From positions 62,001 through 126,000 of the forward strand of contig NZ_QKYK01000005.1 in the NCBI RefSeq assembly GCF_003426815.1: DNA of 64,000 nt, read 5' to 3'. The DNA is from Desertimonas flava (GTDB lineage: Bacteria > Actinomycetota > Acidimicrobiia > Acidimicrobiales > Ilumatobacteraceae). Positions 50,902 through 58,603 of the stretch are shown piece after piece. The first letter of the stretch is position 1. The number at the start of each line of letters is the position of its first letter. The notes below the pieces were generated by a model. It saw nothing but the letters and a program-made list of their open reading frames with translations, ran no database searches and was not told the DNA's origin. A program made the translations under genes and the position numbers.

Positions 50902-52034
50902 CAGCCGGCGCTCGCCGCGATCGCGGCGGGGCGTTCCGCTCCCCTGGCGACGAGCGCACCGTCCTCGTCGTACATCGCCGCCTTGGACGGGTCGAAGACC
51001 GCCAGCACCCGGTCGCCCGGAGCGAGGTCGGCCGGTGGCGACGTGATCTGGGCATCGATGCGGGACTCGCCGATCTTGAGCACGACGTCGACGTGCCGTC
51101 CACCGAAGGAGACGACGACGACCTCGGCATCGAAGCCGACCTCGTGCTCGGCCGCCACCGTGCCGGCGGGTCGCACGTCGAGGTCATCGCTGCGCAGCCG
51201 GAGCACCACCTGATTTCTGCCTGCGGGGAGCCGGCCGGTGACCTTGCCGCCGGCCAACCACCACTCGCCGTCGCGCTCGATCATCTCGAAGCGGTTGCCC
51301 ATCCCGATGAATCCTGCGACGTACTCGGAGGCCGGCGACGCGAAGACCTCGCGCGGTGTGCCCAGTTGCTCGATGCGACCCTTGCGCATGATCGCCAGGC
51401 GGTCACCCAGAGCGAGCGCCTCACTCTGGTCGTGCGTGACGTACACGGCGGTGAAGTCCAACCGGTTGTGGAGCTCCGCCAGTTCGTTGCGCACCTGCTC
51501 GCGCAGGCGGGCGTCGAGGTTGCTGAGCGGCTCGTCGAAGAGCACCAGGTCGGGGCGGGCGACGAGCCCGCGAGCCAGAGCGACGCGCTGCTGCTGTCCG
51601 CCGCTCAGCTGACCGGGATAGCGGTCGAGCAGCTCGCCGCAGTCGACGACGTCGGCCATCTCCTCGACCCACCCGGCCGAGATCCCTTGACGCATCTTGC
51701 GAGCCTTGAGCGGGTAGGCGATGTTCTTGCGCACGGTCATGTGCGGCCAGAGCGCATAGGACTGGAAGACCATGCCGATGCTCCGCTTGTCCGGCGAGAG
51801 GTTGAGCTTCGACGAACTGTCGAACACCTTCTCCCCGCCGAACGTCAAGACGCCCTCGTTCGCCGACTCCAGACCGGCCAGGCAGCGCAGCGTCGTGGTC
51901 TTGCCGCAACCGCTCGGGCCCAGCAGCACGAGGAACTCGCCCTGCTCGATCTCCAGGCTCAGGTCGTCGACGGCGATCGTCGGCGGTTTTCCTTCGAATC
52001 GCTTTGTCAGCCCCTCGATCTCGACTCGCGACAT
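50901..52034 (-). CDS. ABC importer ATPase (iron/spermidine/putrescine type), no linked permease
   Basis: 377 residues. Walker A GPSGCGKTT, Q-loop VFQSYALWPHM, signature LSGGQQQRVALARGL, Walker B LVLFDEPLSNLD and the switch His in YVTHDQSEAL; the last 130 residues are the TOBE regulatory domain. It would power a two-permease importer of the FbpABC/PotABCD class and so fits the three solute-binding proteins in this window, but no permease gene is visible. GGGAGG precedes the ATG. Leader gene of an operon with the NmrA-like and flavoprotein genes, controlled by TTGACA and an inverted repeat at 52086. Confidence 0.93.
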   Translation of the reverse strand: MSRVEIEGLTKRFEGKPPTIAVDDLSLEIEQGEFLVLLGPSGCGKTTTLRCLAGLESANEGVLTFGGEKVFDSSSKLNLSPDKRSIGMVFQSYALWPHMTVRKNIAYPLKARKMRQGISAGWVEEMADVVDCGELLDRYPGQLSGGQQQRVALARGLVARPDLVLFDEPLSNLDARLREQVRNELAELHNRLDFTAVYVTHDQSEALALGDRLAIMRKGRIEQLGTPREVFASPASEYVAGFIGMGNRFEMIERDGEWWLAGGKVTGRLPAGRNQVVLRLRSDDLDVRPAGTVAAEHEVGFDAEVVVVSFGGRHVDVVLKIGESRIDAQITSPPADLAPGDRVLAVFDPSKAAMYDEDGALVARGAERPAAIAASAG

Positions 52035-52085
52035 GACGCCTCCCTCACTCCCCGATATCCGACCGCATTGCAGACCCCCAAGTAC

Positions 52086-52122
52086 AGATGACTATCATCT
52101 AACGAATTACCCCGGATGTCAA
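52086..52122 (-). promoter_or_regulatory. Promoter with variant operator for ABC ATPase operon
   Basis: TTGACA (52117-52122, minus) is 17 bp from GATGAT (52094-52099). The inverted repeat AGATGA-CTA-TCATCT (52086-52100) covers the -10 and overlaps the stop codon of the LLM gene. It resembles the site at 46367 more than the main TTCATCATGATGAA type. Confidence 0.6.
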
Positions 52123-52992
52123 ATCGCCGAGGAGGACGCCGGCTGCGTCCAAGAACCGCTGGCGCTTCGTGGCGAGATCGCCGTCGGCCGGCCAGAGCTG
52201 ATTGGCCCACACCGTCACGTGTTCGTAGTCGTGGTCCGCGTACCGCTCGAGGTCGGCGGGGTCGCACCCGGCCATGCGAACGTAGAGCGGGAGTGGATGG
52301 TCGCGACCGACCTCCTCACAGTGAGCGCGAAGGCGGTCGCGAAGGCGGCCGGCCTCCTCGAACGTCGGGTTGCCCGAGCTGAACCAGCCATCCGCGATCC
52401 GGGCGGCCCGGCGTAGCGCCCGCTCGGTGTTGCCTCCGAGGACGAGCGGGACGCGGACGGCGTCGCTGGTCGCCAGCACGGTGTCGAAACGGTAGTGGGG
52501 GCCGGCGCCGACCAGCTCACCGCCCGACCAGGCGGCACGGAGCACGGCGAGCGACTCGTCGAAGCGGCTCCCGCGCTCGGCGAACGGTACGCCGAGCGCG
52601 TCGAACTCCTCCTCCAACCATCCCGAACCGACACCGAGCATGAACCGACCCGATGCCACACCCTGGAGCGTGAGCGTCATGCGCGCGACGGCGAGCGGGT
52701 GGCGGAGGGGGAGGATGAAGATCCCCGTCGCCAGCTTGATGCGGGACGTGACCGCCGCCGCCGCGCCCAGCGCGATGAGCGGGTCGAGCAACTCGGTGGC
52801 CGGGTCGATGATCTTGGCGCGATGTGACTCGTTGGTGCTGGTCCCGCTCGTCGGGTGCTCGGTCCGGTAGTCCACCGGCAGCACGACGTGTTCGCCGAGC
52901 CAGACGGTCGCGAACCCCGCCTCCTCGGCCGCCTGGACGAGGGCCACGAACTCCGCGGCCCGGATGTCGTAGACCGAGAGCCCGACGTCCAT
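52099..52992 (-). CDS. LLM-class (F420-dependent type) oxidoreductase
   Basis: 297 residues of the luciferase-like TIM barrel: GFATVWLGEHVVLP, IKLATGIFILPLRHPLAVARM, FMLGVGSGWLEEEFDALGV and RVPLVLGGNTERALRRAARIADGW. These traits belong to the F420-dependent branch of actinobacteria (TIGR03619-like). It transfers hydride between F420H2 and an organic substrate, or acts as a flavin monooxygenase; the two cannot be separated here. It is 1 base from the upstream acyl-CoA dehydrogenase stop, same operon. Confidence 0.88.
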   Translation of the reverse strand: MDVGLSVYDIRAAEFVALVQAAEEAGFATVWLGEHVVLPVDYRTEHPTSGTSTNESHRAKIIDPATELLDPLIALGAAAAVTSRIKLATGIFILPLRHPLAVARMTLTLQGVASGRFMLGVGSGWLEEEFDALGVPFAERGSRFDESLAVLRAAWSGGELVGAGPHYRFDTVLATSDAVRVPLVLGGNTERALRRAARIADGWFSSGNPTFEEAGRLRDRLRAHCEEVGRDHPLPLYVRMAGCDPADLERYADHDYEHVTVWANQLWPADGDLATKRQRFLDAAGVLLGDLTSGVIR

Positions 52993-52993
52993 C

Positions 52994-54286
52994 TCAGCGC
53001 CCGACAGCAGCGAGGACGTCGGCGAACCGGGCTTCGGCCTCGGCGCGCAGCCGGGGCAGGTGCTGGGTCGGGAAGAGGTCGTCGGTTCCCGAGTAGGACT
53101 TCAGCAGCTCGCGGGCGAGCGTCACCTTGTGCACCTCCGTCGCGCCGTCGGCCAGGCCCATGTGGAACGATTCCAACACCATCGAGGCGAACGGCATCTC
53201 GTGGGACACGCCGAGCGATCCGTGCAGCTGCAGCGCTCGTGACGCCACGTCGTGCAGCACCTTCGGCATCGCCGCCTTGACGGCCGAGATGTCGGCCCGC
53301 ACCCGCTGGTAGTCGTTGTAGCGATCGATCTTCCACGCGGTGTTGAGGACGAGGAGGCGGAACTGCTGCAGCTCGATCCACGAGTCGGCGATCATCGCCT
53401 GCACCAACTGCTTGCGAGCGAGCAGTTCTCCCTGTGTGGATCGCGACAGCACGCGTTCGCACATCTGGTCGAGAGCCTGGCGGACCAGCCCGACCGTTCG
53501 CATCGCGTGGTGGATGCGCCCTCCTCCGAGACGGGTCTGGGCGACGATGAAGCCGTCGCCGCGCCCTCCCAGCAGATGGTCCCTGGGGATGCGTACGTCG
53601 TGGTAGCGCACGTAGCTGTGCGTGCCCCGGTCCTCCTCGTGACCGTAGATCCCGACGTTGCGGACGATCTCGATGCCCGGAGTGTCCGCCGGCACCACGA
53701 ACATCGACAGGCGCCGGTGGCGTGCCTCGTCGGGATCGGTCACGGCGAGCAGGATGAGGAAGGAGGCGAAGTTGGCATGCGACGAGAACCACTTCTCGCC
53801 GTTGATGACCCACTCGTCACCATCGAGCACCGCCGACGTGGTGAAGCCGGTCGGGTCCGATCCCCCGCGAGGCTCGGTCATCGAGTACGCCGACACGATC
53901 TCTTGACGCAGCAGCGGTTCCAGGTACCGCTCCTTCAACTCGGGCGTGCCGTAGTGCGCGAGGATCTCGCCATTGCCCGAGTCGGGAGCATGGCAGCCGA
54001 ACACGATCGGACCGCTGTGGCTGCGCCCGAGGATCTCGTTCAGCAGGGCGAGCTTGACCTGGCCGTAGCCCTGGCCGCCGAGGTGCGGACCGAGGTGACA
54101 GGCCCACAGGCCTCTCTCGCGCACCCGCTGTTGCAGCGGCGGCACGAGGGCGTTGCGAACGGGGTCGCTCATGTCCCAGGCGTGGCGGACCACCTTGTCG
54201 ACGGGCAGCACCTCCTGCTGCACGAAGTCCTCGACCCAGTCGAGCTCCTTCTGGTAGGCGTCGTCGGTCTCGAAGTCCCAGCTCAT
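52994..54286 (-). CDS. Acyl-CoA dehydrogenase, ACAD10/11-like
   Basis: 430 residues. SAYSMTEPRGGSDPTG for FAD binding, GDEWVINGEKWFSSHANFA, and HMGLADGATEVHKVTLARELL near the C-terminus. The LADGATEVH motif places it in the ACAD10/ACAD11-like branch with the gene at 6126. A frame-open stretch upstream to 54922 is antisense-like background; the ATG at 54284-54286 after GGGAG is the natural start (MSWDFETDDAYQ). Second gene of the SDR/dehydrogenase/LLM operon. Confidence 0.9.
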   Translation of the reverse strand: MSWDFETDDAYQKELDWVEDFVQQEVLPVDKVVRHAWDMSDPVRNALVPPLQQRVRERGLWACHLGPHLGGQGYGQVKLALLNEILGRSHSGPIVFGCHAPDSGNGEILAHYGTPELKERYLEPLLRQEIVSAYSMTEPRGGSDPTGFTTSAVLDGDEWVINGEKWFSSHANFASFLILLAVTDPDEARHRRLSMFVVPADTPGIEIVRNVGIYGHEEDRGTHSYVRYHDVRIPRDHLLGGRGDGFIVAQTRLGGGRIHHAMRTVGLVRQALDQMCERVLSRSTQGELLARKQLVQAMIADSWIELQQFRLLVLNTAWKIDRYNDYQRVRADISAVKAAMPKVLHDVASRALQLHGSLGVSHEMPFASMVLESFHMGLADGATEVHKVTLARELLKSYSGTDDLFPTQHLPRLRAEAEARFADVLAAVGR

Positions 54287-54348
54287 TGCGAACGTTCTCC
54301 CGTGGTGGGTCGTGGTGATGTGTCGGTGGACGTGACGGCGGAGGACCG

Positions 54349-55125
54349 TCAGTCCTTGATCGGGAAGGGCGACGAGACGGAGACGCCTCCGTCCACGGTG
54401 ATCACGGCGCCGGTCGTGAAGCTCGACTCGTCCGATGCGAGGTACAGGGCGGTGCCCACGATCTCGCTCGGCCGTCCGAGTCGCTGCAGCGGGAACCGGC
54501 GGCGAGCGTGGGCTTCGAAGCTCTCGACGTCCCAGGCCTTGGAGATGTCGGTGAGGAACGGTCCGACCATGATCCCGTTGGATCGCACGGTCGGACCGAA
54601 CGACACGGCGAAGCCCCTCGTCAGGCTGTTGAGCCCGGCTTTGGCGGCTGCGTAGGGAAGATCCGTCATCGTGGGATGGTCGGCCCCGATGCTGCTGATG
54701 TTGATGATCGCTCCGCCGCCGGCGGCCTGCATCTGCTCGCCGACGAGGGCGCCGAGCCGGAACGGGCCCTTGAGGTTGACGCCGATGACCTTGTCGAACA
54801 GGTCCTCGGTGACCGCACTCAGCCGCGGGTACAGCGGCGCCATACCGGCGTTGTTGATCAACACGTCGACGTGACCGAACGCCGCCAAGGACTCGGCGGC
54901 GAGACGATCGACATCGTCCCAACGTCCCATGTGCGCGGCGATCGCGAGCGCTCTCCGACCGGTCTTGTCCTCGACGATCGCGGCCAGTTCCTCACAGGCA
55001 TCGAGCTTGCGGCTCGAGATGACGACGTCGGCGCCGGCGCCGGCCAAGGCCAGCACCATCTCACGGCCGAGGCCTCGGCTGCCACCGGTGACGAGCGCGA
55101 CCTTTCCCGCCAGATCGATGTTCAT
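54349..55125 (-). CDS. Short-chain dehydrogenase/reductase
   Basis: 258 residues. TGGSRGLG coenzyme loop with Arg-Lys in SSRKLDAC suggesting NADP(H), NNAGMAP, catalytic Ser in NISSIGADHP, and a changed catalytic centre: YAAAKAG still holds Tyr and Lys. C-terminal VDGGVSVSSPFP. First gene of a minus-strand operon with acyl-CoA dehydrogenase and LLM oxidoreductase, under the promoter/operator at 55171-55216. Confidence 0.9.
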   Translation of the reverse strand: MNIDLAGKVALVTGGSRGLGREMVLALAGAGADVVISSRKLDACEELAAIVEDKTGRRALAIAAHMGRWDDVDRLAAESLAAFGHVDVLINNAGMAPLYPRLSAVTEDLFDKVIGVNLKGPFRLGALVGEQMQAAGGGAIINISSIGADHPTMTDLPYAAAKAGLNSLTRGFAVSFGPTVRSNGIMVGPFLTDISKAWDVESFEAHARRRFPLQRLGRPSEIVGTALYLASDESSFTTGAVITVDGGVSVSSPFPIKD

Positions 55126-55170
55126 CCCTTGGTCGTCTCCCCTTGCTGACGCGACTCGGACCTGGCTGGC

Positions 55171-55216
55171 ACGGTACTTGCCGACGGCGGCCTGGTCAAG
55201 AGATCCTCATGATGAA
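55171..55216 (-). promoter_or_regulatory. Promoter and FCD operator of SDR/dehydrogenase/LLM operon
   Basis: TTGACC (55194-55199, minus) and TACCGT (55171-55176) are 17 bp apart. The operator ATCCTCATGATGAA (55203-55216) lies directly upstream of the -35; it differs from the consensus at two positions. Confidence 0.6.
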
Positions 55217-55235
55217 TGTGATCAGACAGTCCTGG

Positions 55236-55664
55236 TCACGATGCGACCGGACGCCAGTTGGGCAGGAGCATCGGCGGACCGTCGGCCGTGTCGATCTCGT
55301 CCCACCACAACTCCATCGGCTGGCCGGCCCGCAGATCCGGACGCCCGGCGATGTGACCGACGAGCCGGACCCCGGGCGCGCCGTCGAGATCGACGAGGAC
55401 CACGGTGTACGGCGACGGATAGGCCGGGTGGAACTGGCGGGTGACCACCGTCCAGCCGTAGAGCGTGGCGCCGCCGTCGACGTCGCGCCAGTCGGTGTCC
55501 CAGCTGCCGCAGTGGTAGCAGTAGGCGCGGGGAAGATGGAGCGACGTACCGCACGCCCGGCAGGCCTTGACGACGAGGCGGCGCTCCTGGGCCGCCCGGA
55601 AGAATCCCCCGGTGTCCCGGTCGTCGTCGACGGGGAGGATCCGGAATGCGGTGGGCGAGTTCAT
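55236..55664 (-). CDS. DUF35/OB-fold partner of the thiolase-like protein
   Basis: 142 residues. Zinc ribbon with CRACG and CYHCG around LHLPRAYC, then the OB fold with LYGWTVVTRQFHPAYPSPYT. Close relative of the DUF35 protein at 36535 (same LHLPRAYC and HPAYPxPYT phrases). It follows the thiolase-like gene by 4 bp. ATG at 55662-55664. Expected to form a complex with that enzyme and bind the acyl-CoA chain. Confidence 0.88.
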   Translation of the reverse strand: MNSPTAFRILPVDDDRDTGGFFRAAQERRLVVKACRACGTSLHLPRAYCYHCGSWDTDWRDVDGGATLYGWTVVTRQFHPAYPSPYTVVLVDLDGAPGVRLVGHIAGRPDLRAGQPMELWWDEIDTADGPPMLLPNWRPVAS

Positions 55665-55668
55665 CGGT

Positions 55669-56877
55669 TCAGCGATCCTTCGTGAGCAGCAGGGCACTGG
55701 CGGCGATCGGCGGGGCCGAGGTGACGAGGCTGACCTCGGCCCCGGGCACCTGGGAATGCGACGTGCCGCGGATCTGGCGGACCCCCTCGACGATGTGGTT
55801 CATGCCGTGGATGTAGCCCTCCGACAAGTGGCCACCAGACGTGTTGATCGGCAACCGGCCGCCGAGATCGATCGCCCCGCTCTCGGCGAACGGGCCGCCT
55901 TCTCCGGCGGAACAGAATCCGTAGTCCTCGAACTGCACGAGCGCGGTGATCGTGAAGCAGTCGTAGAACTGGGCGACGTCCACGTCGTCGGGCCCGAGGC
56001 CCGCCCGTTCGTACAACCGGCCGGCGACCTGCCGCGAGGCCATGTGCAGGGCACTGTCACGGACGAGCACCGGCCACATCATCCCGCCCTGACCGCCCTG
56101 GCTGACCCCTTGGGCCACCGCACGGATGAGCGCCGGAGGCTGGCGGAGGTCGCGGGCCCGCTCGGCGGTCGTGACGACCAGCGCGTTGGCCCCGTCGGTC
56201 TCGAGACAGAAGTCGAAGAGCCGGAGCGGCTCGGCGATCATCGGCGCGTCGAGGTAATCGCCCATCGTCATCACGCGGTCGTGCATCTGAGCAGACGGAT
56301 TGGCGTTGGCCCGCTCACGGCAGGCGACGGCGATGCGGCCCAGCTGTTCGTGGGTCGTCCCGTACTCGGTCATGTGGCGCTGGGCGATCAGGGCGAAGAA
56401 CTGGCCCGGAGTGACGAGCCCCCATGGCAGGAAGAACTCGTCCCAGGTCTGCTGGCCACCCACGCGCGCCTGGCTCGATGCCGGTGTGCCGGCGCCGAAG
56501 CGCCGGCCCGAGCGCCCGTTCAACGACCGGAACACGACGACGGTCGTCGCCTGACCGCTGAGGATCGCCCCGACCGCCTGGGCCACCATGCCGGCCGGGG
56601 CGATCCCTCCCGGACCGACCGTGGAGGTGTAGGCGAGGTTCTCGAGGCCCAAGGACTCGGCGAGGTCGGTGTACGACACGAGATCGGAGTCGCATCGCAC
56701 GATGCCGTCGACGTCGGCGGTCGACAAGCCGGCATCGGCGAGCGCATCGAGCGTCGCGGCCGTGGCGAGCGACAGCTCGGACACACCGGAGTCCTTGGTG
56801 AACTCGGTGGCGCCGATTCCGGCGATCGCGCACCGGTCGCGATGGTCGTATGCCGTCGGTGGGGTAGCGAGCGTCAT
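55669..56877 (-). CDS. Thiolase-like lipid-transfer protein lacking the nucleophilic Cys (Ltp2-like)
   Basis: 402 residues. CAIAGIGATEF, VGPGGIAPAGMVAQAV at the nucleophile loop (no Cys at all), FYDCFTITALVQFEDYGFC and NTSGGHLSEGYIHGMNH. Strongly parallel to the protein at 35351: same loop without Cys, same Tyr-containing motifs. A thiolase reaction is therefore improbable; retro-aldol cleavage as in Ltp2 is the better guess. GAGGAGG precedes the ATG at 56875-56877; only 35 bp separate it from the divergent FCD regulator. Confidence 0.86.
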   Translation of the reverse strand: MTLATPPTAYDHRDRCAIAGIGATEFTKDSGVSELSLATAATLDALADAGLSTADVDGIVRCDSDLVSYTDLAESLGLENLAYTSTVGPGGIAPAGMVAQAVGAILSGQATTVVVFRSLNGRSGRRFGAGTPASSQARVGGQQTWDEFFLPWGLVTPGQFFALIAQRHMTEYGTTHEQLGRIAVACRERANANPSAQMHDRVMTMGDYLDAPMIAEPLRLFDFCLETDGANALVVTTAERARDLRQPPALIRAVAQGVSQGGQGGMMWPVLVRDSALHMASRQVAGRLYERAGLGPDDVDVAQFYDCFTITALVQFEDYGFCSAGEGGPFAESGAIDLGGRLPINTSGGHLSEGYIHGMNHIVEGVRQIRGTSHSQVPGAEVSLVTSAPPIAASALLLTKDR

Positions 56878-56912
56878 GTGATTCCTCCTCGGCTCGTGAG
56901 AGACTGCTCGAC

Positions 56913-57695
56913 GTGCCGCTTCGAGACACGCCCGCCATCGGGACCGCACGCAACGGATCGGAGCCGGCCCAGGACGCGGCGCGCCGGGTCCGCAAGACGT
57001 CCGAGGTCGTGGCGATGCGGATCGTCAAGGACATCGTCGACCGCGGCATGGTCGAAGGCGATCGGCTGCCGCTCGAAGCGGACATGGTGCGCAACTACGA
57101 GGTCAGCAGGGCGTCGCTCCGCGAGGCACTGCGGATCCTCGAGGCGCAGGGTCTCATCGTCCTGCGTCCGGGTCGTGGCGGCGGACCCACGGTCGGCGCC
57201 TCCGATCCGGCCCATCTCGCCCGGACCGCAACGCTGTACTTCCACCTCGACGGCACGTCGTACGAAGAGATGTTCATCGCGCACCTCGAGCTCGAGTGCG
57301 AGGTGACGGCGGAGGCGGCCACGAACCCGGACCGCCGGCTCGTCGAACGCACGCTGAGACCGTTCACCGACGAGGCCGGGCAGGCCGACGGTGCACCCCA
57401 GCGAGCCCACATCCTCGCCTTCCATCCCAGCGTGGCGAGTGTCTGCCCGAACCGCGTGCTCGTCCTCCTCACGAACGCGCTGGCCCACATCGTTCGCACG
57501 CACGTGCTCGCATCGATGGAGCCGGTGCACATGCACGCCGCGGTCGCCGCCGAGCACGGCCAGCTCGCCCGCGCGATCATCGCCGGGGACGAGGGCAGGG
57601 CGCGGACCCTCACCGAGCGGCACTTCCGGGCCCAGCTCGACTACTACCGCGAGCACTGGCCGGCGCGCCTCGCCCGCCCGATCGAGTGGCGATGA
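56913..57695 (+). CDS. FadR-type GntR/FCD regulator
   Basis: 260 residues, GTG start. Winged helix RLPLEADMVRNYEVSRASLREAL (here NYEVSRASLREALRILEAQG) and LRPGRGGGPTVG. The FCD part is poorer in the expected His residues than in its paralogues (HILAFHPS, RTHVLASMEP, AAEHGQLARAI, TERHFRAQ), so effector binding may differ. Ends in RPIEWR. Divergent from the thiolase-like/DUF35 operon across only 35 bp, the typical arrangement for a local regulator, although no clear TTCATCATGATGAA copy is in that gap. Confidence 0.85.
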   Translation: MPLRDTPAIGTARNGSEPAQDAARRVRKTSEVVAMRIVKDIVDRGMVEGDRLPLEADMVRNYEVSRASLREALRILEAQGLIVLRPGRGGGPTVGASDPAHLARTATLYFHLDGTSYEEMFIAHLELECEVTAEAATNPDRRLVERTLRPFTDEAGQADGAPQRAHILAFHPSVASVCPNRVLVLLTNALAHIVRTHVLASMEPVHMHAAVAAEHGQLARAIIAGDEGRARTLTERHFRAQLDYYREHWPARLARPIEWR

Positions 57696-57700
57696 CGCGC

Positions 57701-58603
57701 TCACGCAGCGAACCCGGCGATCAATCCGGCGAGCTCGTCCGGGGCGTCGCCCTGGACGTTGTGGCCGGCGCCGGGCACCGTGACGACCGTGATGCCGGGC
57801 ACCAACGTGCGGTAGCGGGCGACGTCCTCCGCGTGCACGATCGGTGACCGTTCGCCGAGCACGACCATCGTCGGGCACGTGAGGCGGGCGACGTCGTCCC
57901 AGTAGCGCGGGAGATCGGCGAAGATCGGCGCCATCCGGTCACCGCCCGAGGGCGGCGGGCGCCGGTCCCCCCGCCATGTCCACCGACCGTCGCCGAGGGG
58001 TCGGGCGTTGTAGAGCACGCTGCGCCGCAGGGACTCCTCGTCGGGCCCGACGCGGAATGTGCGCGTGTGGCGCACCATCTCGTCGAGTGAGTCGAAAACG
58101 GTCCGATCGGTGAACGTGGTGATGTGCGTGCTCCGGTCCGGGGTCGACCCCGGCGACACGTCCACGAGGATCACCCGCGCCAACAGGTCGGGGCGCAGAC
58201 CGGCCATGGCGATGATGGCCAGTCCGCCCATCGACATGCCGACGACGAGGTCGGGGCGCACCTCCTCGAGCACCGGCGCCAGGTCGGCTGCGTGGTCGCT
58301 CGGGAGGTACGGGGGGTGGTCGTACCAGCCCGAGCGCCCGTGGCCCGGGAGGTCGACGGCGAGCGCGTCGGCACCGAGCCGGAACAGGACCCCGTCCCAC
58401 GTGTGGGCGTTCTGACCACCCCCGTGGAGGAGCACGACACGAGGGTCGCCGCGGCCCCACCGCAGGGCGCTGAGCGAGACCCGCGCGCCCCGGAAGCTCA
58501 CCCGCTCGACCGGCGGGAGCTCGGCGAGCCCGAGGCGGCCGGCCGCCTGAGCCATCATGTCGAACTCGCCGGGTACTCCCGTCGGCGGTGGCGTCGCCGT
58601 CAT
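57701..58603 (-). CDS. Alpha/beta hydrolase
   Basis: 300 residues. Oxyanion segment VVLLHGGGQNAHTW, nucleophile elbow GMSMGG with the catalytic Ser, a later Asp near TMVVLGERSPIVHAED, and the catalytic His in GAGHNVQGD. Serine hydrolase acting on an ester, thioester or C-C bond (meta-cleavage hydrolases share the fold). Last gene of the overlapping operon; its ATG overlaps the LLM stop (ATGA). Confidence 0.9.
   Translation of the reverse strand: MTATPPPTGVPGEFDMMAQAAGRLGLAELPPVERVSFRGARVSLSALRWGRGDPRVVLLHGGGQNAHTWDGVLFRLGADALAVDLPGHGRSGWYDHPPYLPSDHAADLAPVLEEVRPDLVVGMSMGGLAIIAMAGLRPDLLARVILVDVSPGSTPDRSTHITTFTDRTVFDSLDEMVRHTRTFRVGPDEESLRRSVLYNARPLGDGRWTWRGDRRPPPSGGDRMAPIFADLPRYWDDVARLTCPTMVVLGERSPIVHAEDVARYRTLVPGITVVTVPGAGHNVQGDAPDELAGLIAGFAA

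Noticed and set aside
52994-54922. A single long protein joining the acyl-CoA dehydrogenase to 200 residues upstream
   Set aside because: The added part is Arg/Pro-rich shadow sequence overlapping the SDR gene in another frame; a proper start MSWDFETDD lies at 54286.
29106-56949. A complete cholesterol/steroid degradation cluster
   Set aside because: Ltp-like, DUF35, P450 and flavoprotein dehydrogenase genes fit in type, but no Mce transporter, KshAB, HsaC or KstR-type TetR regulator is present, so the substrate cannot be claimed.
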